This document shows positions 1 through 6,224 of a stretch of 9,258 nucleotides of DNA, in pieces. Origin of the DNA: DAOTTY01 sp034437575. GTDB lineage: Bacteria; Chloroflexota; Anaerolineae; Aggregatilineales; Phototrophicaceae. The translations under genes and the position numbers were made by a program. Each line of letters starts with the position of its first letter. Positions within the stretch are counted from its first letter, which is position 1. The notes beneath the pieces were generated by a model. It ran no database searches. It worked only from the letters and a program-made list of their open reading frames with translations, and was not told the DNA's origin. The stretch is from contig DAOTTY010000249.1 in assembly GCA_034437575.1 (NCBI GenBank), forward strand, positions 1 through 9,258. Reading direction: 5' to 3'.

Positions 1-52
1 ACAATCTGTGCAAAATGACCCGATCATTACTGCCGTGAGGGGACTTCTTCCA

Positions 53-352
53 ATGGCCTATTTGAACACCAATGAGCGCAATCAGCTCAAGCAAGAACTT
101 GACGCCCTTAACGACTTCACCAAAGCCAAGCGCCGCCTGTTCCTGGCAGACGCCAAAGGGCGGCTGGCGTTTTTCCGCAATGCCCAGCACAGCGGCCAGT
201 TGGAAACGCGCTTTGACCTGGAAGGGCTGGGCACGCGGGTCACCATCATTGAAAAGCACAGCCGCGAACTGGACGAAAAGAAGAGCGTGTGGCATTCAAG
301 CTACGAGCTGCTAGACATTGTTGTAGAGCCGCTGCCAGATAACCGCCTTTAG
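53..352 (+). CDS. Conserved-looking hypothetical protein, 99 aa
   Basis: I do not recognise a named family. The preferred start is the ATG at 53, because GAGGGGA lies 9 bases upstream (37-43). An in-frame GTG at 8 would add 15 residues (114 aa in all), but too little sequence precedes it to judge. The protein has a charged helical N-terminus (residues about 6-28), then a probable mixed alpha/beta body with a GRLAFFRN segment near residue 36, an LEGLGTRVTIIE segment near 56-67, and a short beta-like C-terminus (ELLDIVVEPLP). No signal peptide, membrane span, cysteine or catalytic motif is visible, so a small cytosolic protein is most likely. Its TAG stop overlaps the stop of the convergent fabI by 4 bases, leaving no room for a terminator between them. 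Codon pattern and ribosome binding site support a real gene; the function is unknown. Confidence 0.75.
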   Translation: MAYLNTNERNQLKQELDALNDFTKAKRRLFLADAKGRLAFFRNAQHSGQLETRFDLEGLGTRVTIIEKHSRELDEKKSVWHSSYELLDIVVEPLPDNRL

Positions 353-1155
353 CCGCCAAAAATCTGTTCGCGTTCCTTAGCCGTGATCGTCATCCCCATC
401 ACATGATAGCCTGCGTCCACGTAGATGATTTCGCCGGTCACCGCACTGCTCATCTCTGATGCCAACCACAGCGCCGTTTGCCCGACCTCATCCTGAGAGA
501 CAAGGCGGCGCATCGGTGCGGCGTCCTCGGCCATCTTGAGCATATCACGGAAGCCGGGGATGCCTGCCGCCGCCAGCGTTTTGATCGGCCCGGCACTGAT
601 GGCGTTCACGCGGATGTTCTTATGGCCCAAATCTGCGGCCAAATAGCGCGTGATGTTTTCTAATGCAGATTTGGCAACCGCCATCGCGTTGTAGCGCGGC
701 ATGACTTTAGTAGAAGCATGGTACGTCATGCTGATAATGCTGCCCCCGTCCGTCATGAGTGGCTCGGCGCGTTTGGTCATCGCAATCAGGCTGTAAGCAC
801 TAATGTTGAGCGACTGCAAAAACCCCTCACGAGACACATCCACCATGCGCCCGTCCAGGTCTTCACGCGGGGCAAACGCGACGGAATGCACCAGCACGTC
901 AATCTTGCCGAAGCGTGCTTTGGCCTTCTCGAACACGGCGTCTAGCTGCGCGTCCTGGGTCACGTCGCATTCCTCCACGAAATCGCAGCCAATTTCGTCT
1001 GCTAGCGGCATCACACGCTTGGCCAGTGCCTCACCCGCATAGCTCAGGCCGATTTGCGCCCCGGCCTCGTGAAGCTGCTTGACGATGCCCCACGCGATTG
1101 AGTTTTTGTTAGCAACGCCAAATACGATGGCGACTTTTCCGTCCATCAGGCCCAT
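349..1155 (-). CDS. fabI: Enoyl-[acyl-carrier-protein] reductase (NADH), FabI type
   Basis: Catalyses the last step of each type II fatty-acid elongation cycle, reducing trans-2-enoyl-ACP to acyl-ACP in the cytosol. The 268-aa product is close to E. coli FabI (262 aa). Visible FabI hallmarks are the modified dinucleotide motif GVANKNSIAWGI (residues 13-24), the paired tyrosines Y145 and Y155 with K162 (Y-x6-K within RYNAMAVAK), and the substrate loop SAGPIKTLAAAGIPGF (187-202). Ordinary SDRs such as FabG use Y-x3-K and a TGxxxGxG motif, so this is FabI rather than FabG. The ATG at 1155 is chosen because AGGAGT lies 10 bases upstream and the protein then begins as FabI proteins do (MGLMDGKVAIVFG). 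The open frame extends 17 codons further upstream to 1206, but that start lacks a ribosome binding site and would add a non-homologous leader. It is divergent from the dehydrogenase at 1290 and convergent with the small gene at 53-352. Confidence 0.95.
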   Translation of the reverse strand: MGLMDGKVAIVFGVANKNSIAWGIVKQLHEAGAQIGLSYAGEALAKRVMPLADEIGCDFVEECDVTQDAQLDAVFEKAKARFGKIDVLVHSVAFAPREDLDGRMVDVSREGFLQSLNISAYSLIAMTKRAEPLMTDGGSIISMTYHASTKVMPRYNAMAVAKSALENITRYLAADLGHKNIRVNAISAGPIKTLAAAGIPGFRDMLKMAEDAAPMRRLVSQDEVGQTALWLASEMSSAVTGEIIYVDAGYHVMGMTITAKEREQIFGG

Positions 1156-1174
1156 AGGATCTATCACTCCTGTT

Positions 1175-1203
1175 ATTGTAGAGTTTGCATTCGCACAATT
1201 TAA
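1175..1203 (-). promoter_or_regulatory. Possible fabI promoter (weak)
   Basis: Reading leftward, TACAAT (1175-1180) matches a sigma70 -10 box at five of six positions and sits just upstream of the fabI ribosome binding site. The best -35 at 17-base spacing is TTAAAT (1198-1203), only three of six matches, and it falls inside the left arm of the inverted repeat at 1197-1209. A poor -35 overlapped by a repeat could mean a regulated promoter, but the call is weak. Confidence 0.3.
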
Positions 1204-1252
1204 CACGCAGGGGCGGTCAACGCTACGCCCACGGCCCCCCTTGCGTTAAATT
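1197..1252. repeat. Imperfect inverted repeat between divergent fabI and dehydrogenase genes
   Basis: AATTTAAC at 1197-1204 is mirrored exactly by GTTAAATT at 1245-1252. The match continues inward as CGCA (1206-1209) against TGCG (1242-1245), with a two-base slip in the left arm. A smaller nested pairing, GGGCG (1211-1215) with CGCCC (1226-1230), lies inside. The structure sits near the centre of the 134-base divergent spacer (1156-1289). It could be a two-site operator serving both genes or an untranslated-leader structure; the sequence cannot decide which. Confidence 0.45.
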
Positions 1253-1289
1253 AGGTAGCCTATTCAAACCACAGCGGACTGAAGCCTAG

Positions 1290-2309
1290 ATGAACGACCA
1301 TCAGATAAACGTCATCGTTGCGATTGACTATGCCGACGAAATCATTGAGCGCCTGCGGGATGTGTCCCCCCGGTTGACCATCGAACGGCACTTCCCGGAG
1401 GTGCCCGACCGGGTTTGGGAGCAAACTGAAATTGCGTGTACGCTGGGCGTAGACCTGCCCCCGCCAGAAAAGGCCCCCAACCTCAAGTGGATTCAACTCA
1501 ACAGCGCGGGCATGGAACACGTCAAAGATGCGCCGCTCGTCACGGAAGGGGGTGTAAAGGTCACCTCAGTGAGTGGGATTCACGCAACGCCGCTGGCGGA
1601 ATACACCATTGGCATGATGCTGGCCTGGGAGTTCAAGCTGCCCACGATGATACGCGACCAGGATGCCGTCCGCTGGCGCGACCAGCGGTACACGTTTTAC
1701 GCGCCGCGTCACCTGCGTGGGCAAACGATTGGCATTGTGGGCTATGGTGCCATCGGGCGCGAAATTGCCCGACTGGCACATGCAATGGGGATGACCGTAC
1801 TCGCCATGAAACGCGATGTGATGAACCCCGCCGACAGCGATACAACCTACCGTGATAAAGACACTGGCGACCCCGACGGCAGCATCCCGGAGCGGTTGTA
1901 CCCGCCGGAGGCGCTGGCAACGATGGCCCGCGACTGTGACTACCTGGTGCTGCTAACCCCCCTCACGGACGCAACCTATCACATGGTCAACAAAGACGTG
2001 CTGGCCGCCATGCGCGAAACAGCCGTGCTGATTAACGTGGCTCGTGGCCAGGTGGTGGATGAAGCTGCGCTCATCACCGCGTTGAAGAAGCAGAAAATCG
2101 CCGGGGCCATCCTGGATGTGTTTGAAACCGAACCACTCCCCGCAGACAGCCCACTGTGGGGCATGGAAAATGTCATCATCAGCCCGCATGTGGCGGGCAA
2201 CAGCCATCGCTACCATGAACGGGCCGCCGCCGTCTTTGCAGAGAACTTGCAGCGCTACATCGAACGGCGCGACTTGCTCAACCAGCTAGACACCACACGC
2301 GGTTATTAG
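1290..2309 (+). CDS. D-2-hydroxyacid dehydrogenase (NAD(P)-dependent)
   Basis: Member of the D-isomer-specific 2-hydroxyacid dehydrogenase family, which interconverts 2-hydroxyacids and 2-ketoacids (glyoxylate, hydroxypyruvate, phenylpyruvate and similar). It has the usual two-lobe order: a substrate lobe at about residues 1-115 and 305-339, with a Rossmann lobe between. The nucleotide motif GYGAIG is at 151-156. The catalytic triad is visible as R252 (NVARGQ), E281 (DVFETEPLP) and H300 (ISPHVAGNS). After the second Rossmann strand, where NAD-specific members carry Asp, this protein has K174-R175, which suggests NADP(H) preference (inference). A charged insertion at about 180-205 separates this strand from the next and lengthens the protein to 339 aa. 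The start at 1290 has only a weak purine stretch upstream (GGACTGAAG), but the first strand (INVIVAID) begins right after it. The substrate cannot be read from the sequence. Confidence 0.9.
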   Translation: MNDHQINVIVAIDYADEIIERLRDVSPRLTIERHFPEVPDRVWEQTEIACTLGVDLPPPEKAPNLKWIQLNSAGMEHVKDAPLVTEGGVKVTSVSGIHATPLAEYTIGMMLAWEFKLPTMIRDQDAVRWRDQRYTFYAPRHLRGQTIGIVGYGAIGREIARLAHAMGMTVLAMKRDVMNPADSDTTYRDKDTGDPDGSIPERLYPPEALATMARDCDYLVLLTPLTDATYHMVNKDVLAAMRETAVLINVARGQVVDEAALITALKKQKIAGAILDVFETEPLPADSPLWGMENVIISPHVAGNSHRYHERAAAVFAENLQRYIERRDLLNQLDTTRGY

Positions 2310-2315
2310 ATCATT

Positions 2316-2367
2316 AATTGTGCAACCTGTAACTTTTGCCCGTGGTCAGACGTATATATAATTGTGC
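2316..2367 (+). repeat. AATTGTGC direct repeat flanking a promoter
   Basis: The 8-base word AATTGTGC occurs at 2316-2323 and again at 2360-2367, 44 bases apart start to start, bracketing the promoter of the gene at 2395. The second copy overlaps the end of the -10 box. The same word occurs in the opposite orientation at 1193-1200 upstream of fabI. All three copies are intergenic. Confidence 0.5.
2336..2362 (+). promoter_or_regulatory. Sigma70-type promoter for the gene at 2395
   Basis: A perfect TATAAT lies at 2357-2362 within an alternating AT stretch. The nearest -35 candidate is TTGCCC (2336-2341; four of six matches), with a short 15-base spacer. Transcription would begin near 2369, giving a leader of about 26 bases that contains AAGGAGAG just before the ATG. 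The -10 is convincing; the -35 is weaker. Confidence 0.55.
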
Positions 2368-2394
2368 CCACTGATGAGTTGTAAGGAGAGACCG

Positions 2395-2730
2395 ATGACC
2401 GAAGAAACGCCGAACACCAGCGGCAGCAGTAGCCAAGACAAGATGCGTGGCGCATTTGAACAGTTCCTGGAGCATCAGCGCCGTTCCTTTGAGGAGACAG
2501 GCCGTGCGATTGATTCGCTGCTGCCGCCCCCGTTCAAAGAACACAGCGCCATTGCTCGTGATGAATTCCGTAAGAGCTTGAAGGTACTGGTAGACGCCGT
2601 GGTGGACGAACTGGAGGGAATGACCAAGATCGACCCGAAGGAAACAGCCACGGACAGGAAGGACAGCAGCAGCGACGACGAGCCGCCGTCAACCACAGGC
2701 CGCACCAAAGTCAAAGTACAGGTAGACTGA
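2395..2730 (+). CDS. Hypothetical charged helical protein, 111 aa
   Basis: I do not recognise the family. The ATG at 2395 is chosen because AAGGAGAG (2382-2389) gives an excellent ribosome binding site and transcription should start near 2369; an upstream in-frame ATG at 2362 would overlap the promoter. The protein has three parts: a short Ser/Thr-rich N-terminus (1-15); a predicted amphipathic helical core (about 16-76) with many Glu, Arg and Phe, broken by LLPPPF at 42-47; and a hydrophilic, probably disordered tail (77-103) ending in an alternating Lys/Val strand (TKVKVQVD). There are no cysteines, signal peptide or membrane span. The helix-break-helix core with a charged tail loosely recalls small phasin-like or oligomerising proteins, but no motif proves this. 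It is probably a single-gene unit ended by the hairpin at 2743-2764. Confidence 0.8.
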   Translation: MTEETPNTSGSSSQDKMRGAFEQFLEHQRRSFEETGRAIDSLLPPPFKEHSAIARDEFRKSLKVLVDAVVDELEGMTKIDPKETATDRKDSSSDDEPPSTTGRTKVKVQVD

Positions 2731-2742
2731 GTTGTTGTGCAA

Positions 2743-2764
2743 GGGCGTGGTTGATGCCACGCCC
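2743..2764. terminator. GC-rich hairpin between convergent genes
   Basis: GGGCGTGG (2743-2750) pairs perfectly with CCACGCCC (2757-2764) around a 6-base loop. It lies 12 bases after the stop at 2730 and 10 bases beyond the stop of the leftward kinase gene, so it could end transcription from both sides. Neither side has a proper T-tract, so it may be a weak terminator or only an RNA 3'-end stabiliser. Confidence 0.55.
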
Positions 2765-2774
2765 CCGCCTGCGC

Positions 2775-4940
2775 TTATTGAATCACATTCGGCGGGAAAA
2801 TAATCTTCCAGCCCAGGTACGCCGAGATGACGTAACCCGTTACCACAACCCACAGCCACCCGCTCGAAACCAGCAGCAGCGTCGAAGAAATCAAGATTGC
2901 GCTGAACACCACAGCGCGAATCAGTGTGCGAATTTGCACATCCAGCATGTGCATTTCGATTTGCCACTTGCGGCCTGGGTCTGCCGTCACTTTAACGTCG
3001 CCGCTGCGTAGCTGGCTCATCAGCGCCTCGTTGGATGCTGCCCCCGGTGCCACCGCCCGCGTGATAATCTGCGAACCCGCCTCAAAAATGCTGTTGGCCC
3101 CACTTACCCCGAACAGATTTTGCAAAATTGTAGACCCCAACTGGCCGCCGATGGTGCCGCCGCTGCTGGCACGCATCCGCATAATTTTCTCAGTGTACGG
3201 CTGAAGCTCCTGCCAGGGGTTGAACGACGGGTCCAGGCTGGTACACATCCCGCTCAAAATACCCATTGTGCGGGCCAGGTAGATAAAGTTTTGCGGGATG
3301 CGAAAGGGCATATCGAACAGCAGGTCGTTGAACTCGCTCCCAAGCTGCTCCATCACTTCGTAGTCAACCGTGCTCAGGTCTTGCATGTTCATCCCCCACA
3401 CCTGATCGAACGTGGCTTTGGTCGCCTCTTCCAGCCGTTCGGTATCCGCACTGGGCAGCAGCAGCCCCAACTGCTGGTAGCTTTCGATCAGGCGGCCTGC
3501 ATCACGGGTGACGATAGCAATCAGGGTGCTTACCAACCCATCTACAATCTGCTGGGTGAGCGCCCCCGTCATGCCGAAGTCAATATAAATCAGGTAGAAG
3601 GGGCGTCCCTCTGGCCCGAACTCCTGGCCGTCTTCTACAGGCAGGGGATAGACGAACAGGTTGCCGGGGTGCGGGTCTGCGTGGAAGAACTGCTCATCAA
3701 ACACCTGCTGCAAGTACGAGTTCATCAGGCGGCGGGCCACCTCGCTGCGGTTGATCCCGGCTTGCTCTAGCCGCTCATAATCGTTGATTTTGATGGAGGT
3801 GACATCCTCCATGACCAGCATACGGTCAGTGGAAAACCGCTCATAGACCATCGGCACGTAAATACCCAGGTCGCTTTGGAACATGCGAGCAAAGCGGTGC
3901 AGGTTTTGGGCCTCGTGCAAGTAGGACACCTCTTCCCACAGTACACGCCCGAACTCCTGGGTGATTTCAACCGCGTTGGCCCGGCGAGAGATGAACTTGA
4001 AGCGCATGGCCACATGCGAAACGACCATCAGCGCGGCCAGGTCGGTATCAAGGATGCGGATGATGCCAGGGCGCTGCACCTTGACCACCACCCGGTCGCC
4101 GTTGGTCAGTTGGGCGCGGTGAACTTGCCCCAGCGAAGCTGCCGCAATCGGTTCCTGACGCAGCCAGCGGAAGTGCCGCTTGTAGTCCTCCCCCATTTCC
4201 CGCTGAATGACCTTCTCAATTTCCTTAAAGGCGATCCCCGGAATTTCGTCCTGTAGGCCGGTGAGTTCCATGATAATTTCTTCGGGGAAGATGTCTGCAC
4301 GGGTGGAGATGAACTGCCCGGCTTTGATGAACACCCCGCCCATGTGCGCGGCAAAGTCGCGGAACTCACGGGCGTACTGCTTCCAACGCTGCACGTTGCG
4401 CCGCCGCACGAACTCCTCGCCCATAATACGCTTGACGAACCACTGCCAAAACAGAATCCGCACAAACAGCTTGGCCGCCCACAAAATCGAGCGCGTGTAG
4501 CGGATTTGCATCCGCAGTGAACGACGCTCGGTCGTGTGGTTATACGTGGACGGGTCTACTTCAATTTTAGGGCGCGGCGGGGGCGGGGGCGGCTGAAGCT
4601 GCATCCCGTCTGCAAGAAGCTGCTCCTGCACCTCGCCATCGGTTGCGGGGGGGGCCACTTCCGGTTTTTTTACCTGGGCTTGCTGGGCTGTGTTGTCAGC
4701 CTCAGCTTCGGGGGCGGGCACATCTGCATTGGCAAGCGCTTCGTACCCATTACCGTTGGCATATTCAGCCTGCTCGGTTTCGGTGTTGTTGTCTTCGTCC
4801 ACATCGACCAGAACACGAACGTTTTCATTATCTTTGGCTGCTGCCGCCAGGTTGCTACGCCGGGATGCCGACTGCGGTGCGTCGTCAGCCTGTGGCGGCT
4901 GCGAAGCGGATGTTGAGCGTGGATTCGTCGAATTTGGCAT
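2775..4940 (-). CDS. ABC1/UbiB-family atypical kinase with long disordered N-terminal extension
   Basis: Member of the ABC1/ADCK/UbiB protein-kinase-like family, whose better known members support quinone and isoprenoid lipid metabolism at membranes. The signature elements appear in order: KAGQ (206-209, the inhibitory KxGQ motif), the Ala-rich nucleotide loop AAAS (266-269), the ATP lysine K287 (VVVKVQRPG), acidic residues at 336-343 for the helix-C role, HADPHPGN (420-427) with catalytic D422, and metal-binding D454-F-G. Two hydrophobic spans near the C-terminus (about 672-692 and 695-712) should anchor it in the membrane. At 721 aa it is much longer than E. coli UbiB (546 aa). The excess is largely residues 1-130, which are acidic, Asn/Glu/Ala/Pro-rich and end in six consecutive prolines (117-122). 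The ATG at 4940 lies 56 bases inside the ArsA gene, with a modest GGAAA 6 bases upstream; translational coupling is likely. A later start is possible, but no strong internal site is seen. The substrate is unknown, and a role in quinone synthesis is not shown here. Confidence 0.9.
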   Translation of the reverse strand: MPNSTNPRSTSASQPPQADDAPQSASRRSNLAAAAKDNENVRVLVDVDEDNNTETEQAEYANGNGYEALANADVPAPEAEADNTAQQAQVKKPEVAPPATDGEVQEQLLADGMQLQPPPPPPRPKIEVDPSTYNHTTERRSLRMQIRYTRSILWAAKLFVRILFWQWFVKRIMGEEFVRRRNVQRWKQYAREFRDFAAHMGGVFIKAGQFISTRADIFPEEIIMELTGLQDEIPGIAFKEIEKVIQREMGEDYKRHFRWLRQEPIAAASLGQVHRAQLTNGDRVVVKVQRPGIIRILDTDLAALMVVSHVAMRFKFISRRANAVEITQEFGRVLWEEVSYLHEAQNLHRFARMFQSDLGIYVPMVYERFSTDRMLVMEDVTSIKINDYERLEQAGINRSEVARRLMNSYLQQVFDEQFFHADPHPGNLFVYPLPVEDGQEFGPEGRPFYLIYIDFGMTGALTQQIVDGLVSTLIAIVTRDAGRLIESYQQLGLLLPSADTERLEEATKATFDQVWGMNMQDLSTVDYEVMEQLGSEFNDLLFDMPFRIPQNFIYLARTMGILSGMCTSLDPSFNPWQELQPYTEKIMRMRASSGGTIGGQLGSTILQNLFGVSGANSIFEAGSQIITRAVAPGAASNEALMSQLRSGDVKVTADPGRKWQIEMHMLDVQIRTLIRAVVFSAILISSTLLLVSSGWLWVVVTGYVISAYLGWKIIFPPNVIQ

Positions 4941-6060
4941 CAGCTATTTCCAGGTTCCATAAGGCATAAGGGAGGACGATGTTGCGGCGATAAGGGCCAA
5001 CGCGCAGCGTCAACTCGTCACGGGAGCGGTAAATATCGAGGTCGTCTTTTTCTACGAACGGCAGCACAACGGATAGCTTGTACGCGCCGTCATCGGTGGA
5101 GGTAATGGTGTGGGTGCTGCCAGAGTACATCTGCTTTGCCGGGTTAGTATCCTCATACAGCGCATCGGCCAATTGGCGCAGCGCTTCCAAGCCACCCATT
5201 TCCTTGCTAAACATCGGGGCCGTCAGCAGGGGCAGGTCGCCAAATGCTTCGGTGATGAAGCGCATGTTTTCGGCTTGTTTTTCCTTGCGTTCGGCAAAGT
5301 AGGGGTCGGTCACTTCGTCCGGGATGAGGCGGTTGCAGATAATGGCGTCTGTGGCATAACCGTACAGGTTCAGGTAGGTGTAGGTGCGCTGCGTTTCTTT
5401 GATGACCATGTATTCCGGGTTGACCACCAGCCGCATCGAGCTAATGGACGAATCGGCCAGCAGGTCGCGCACGCGGTCCAGCGTATTGAACAACTCGTTG
5501 ACCTGATCCCAGGCGTCTTCTTCGGGTAGGTCGTTGCCCCGGCCCACAATGCCCGCAATCGGGCGGATGAAACGGGCCGCGCCGCGTGTGATGGTCATCA
5601 GCTTGTTAAACCACCAGCGCGACACATCCGGCAGGCTAAGCAAACGCAGCGTTTCAGCAGTTGGGGCGGCGTCCACCACCAGCACGTCATACTCATCGTC
5701 GCGCACGTACTTATCAATCCACAGCAGATGAGCGCCTTCTTCAAGCCCTGGCAAAATCGTGACTTCTTCGGCGACGATGTTTTGGGCACCCCCACTGAAG
5801 ACCGCCGTCAGGTACTTTTGGAACGTGCCCCAGTATTTATCCATACTGTAGCGGGCGTCAACTTCCTGCGCCCACAGGTTGGGCAGCAGTTCAACCGGCT
5901 CCGGGCCGATTTTCTTTCCGAGGGAGTCGGCAAGGCTGTGGGCGGTGTCTGTACTGATAACAATGGTCTTCAAACCCATCTCAGCACAACGCAGGGCTGT
6001 TGCCGCCGAGACGCTCGTTTTACCCACGCCACCCTTACCGGTGTGTACAATGATTCGCAT
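4885..6060 (-). CDS. ArsA/Get3-family ATPase with C-terminal HSP20-like domain
   Basis: Soluble P-loop ATPase of the ArsA/Get3 group. Known members drive arsenite efflux (ArsA) or deliver tail-anchored proteins to membranes (Get3). The deviant Walker A GKGGVGKT is at 8-15 with signature lysine K9. The switch I region STDTAHSLADSL (36-47) includes the probable catalytic D45, and switch II is VVDAAPTAETLRLL (128-141). CNR at 242-244 lies near the expected base-recognition region. At 391 aa it is a single half, unlike the fused two-half E. coli ArsA (583 aa), so it should dimerise. Residues about 326-386 form a beta-rich tail resembling the ArsA-associated HSP20-like domain. Only two cysteines are present (C25, C242): the arsenite-binding cysteines of ArsA and the CxxC zinc site of Get3 are absent, and no arsenic gene is nearby, so arsenite resistance is unlikely. 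The ATG at 6060 has AAGGA 8 bases upstream. It is the first gene of a two-gene unit with the kinase. Confidence 0.9.
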   Translation of the reverse strand: MRIIVHTGKGGVGKTSVSAATALRCAEMGLKTIVISTDTAHSLADSLGKKIGPEPVELLPNLWAQEVDARYSMDKYWGTFQKYLTAVFSGGAQNIVAEEVTILPGLEEGAHLLWIDKYVRDDEYDVLVVDAAPTAETLRLLSLPDVSRWWFNKLMTITRGAARFIRPIAGIVGRGNDLPEEDAWDQVNELFNTLDRVRDLLADSSISSMRLVVNPEYMVIKETQRTYTYLNLYGYATDAIICNRLIPDEVTDPYFAERKEKQAENMRFITEAFGDLPLLTAPMFSKEMGGLEALRQLADALYEDTNPAKQMYSGSTHTITSTDDGAYKLSVVLPFVEKDDLDIYRSRDELTLRVGPYRRNIVLPYALWNLEIADAKFDESTLNIRFAAATG

Positions 6061-6087
6061 GTGTGTATTCCTTCACTATCACACACC

Positions 6088-6115
6088 ATTATAGTGGCTG
6101 TACCCGCCGTGCAAA
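6088..6115 (-). promoter_or_regulatory. Sigma70-type promoter of the ArsA-UbiB pair
   Basis: Reading leftward, TTTGCA (6110-6115; four of six matches to a -35) is followed after 16 bases by a perfect TATAAT (6088-6093). The start point would be near 6081, giving a leader of about 20 bases that carries the AAGGA ribosome binding site. It separates this pair from the upstream sugar operon read on the same strand. Confidence 0.6.
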
Positions 6116-6139
6116 GGCATCCTTAACGCTTGCAATAGG

Positions 6140-6170
6140 TACACTCATCTACACTCAAGGTTACGTGTAG
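6140..6170. promoter_or_regulatory. TACAC repeat cluster upstream of the ArsA promoter, possible operator
   Basis: TACACTCA occurs twice, at 6140-6147 and 6150-6157, exactly 10 bases apart, so both copies face the same side of the helix. CTACAC (6149-6154) is also mirrored by GTGTAG (6165-6170) around a 10-base loop. The cluster lies about 25-55 bases upstream of the -35 box at 6110-6115, an ordinary position for an activator site. It could instead form a weak hairpin in the 3' end of the SDR transcript. The rest of the 6061-6272 spacer holds a 12-base palindrome and no convincing gene. Confidence 0.35.
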
Positions 6171-6224
6171 GGTTGTCACGTTTGGCGAAGACGACCGCAC
6201 CATCCGACGCACGAAACGACAGCG

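Noticed and set aside
349..1155. Triclosan-resistance FabL/FabV or FabG identity for the reductase
   Set aside because: The length, the GVANKNSIAWG motif and Y-x6-K spacing fit FabI best. FabV is much longer and FabG uses Y-x3-K.
1156..1206. Longer fabI start at 1206
   Set aside because: It would add 17 residues with no FabI homology and would place the start upstream of the best -10 and ribosome binding site.
1260..1520. Leftward 86-codon open frame opposite the start of the dehydrogenase
   Set aside because: It lies antisense to a well-supported gene with clear motifs and has no ribosome binding site; a shadow frame.
3120..3770. Rightward 216-codon open frame opposite the UbiB-like kinase
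   Set aside because: Long, but antisense to the kinase core with its KxGQ/HADPHPGN/DFG motifs. The composition fits a mirror frame of GC-rich coding DNA.
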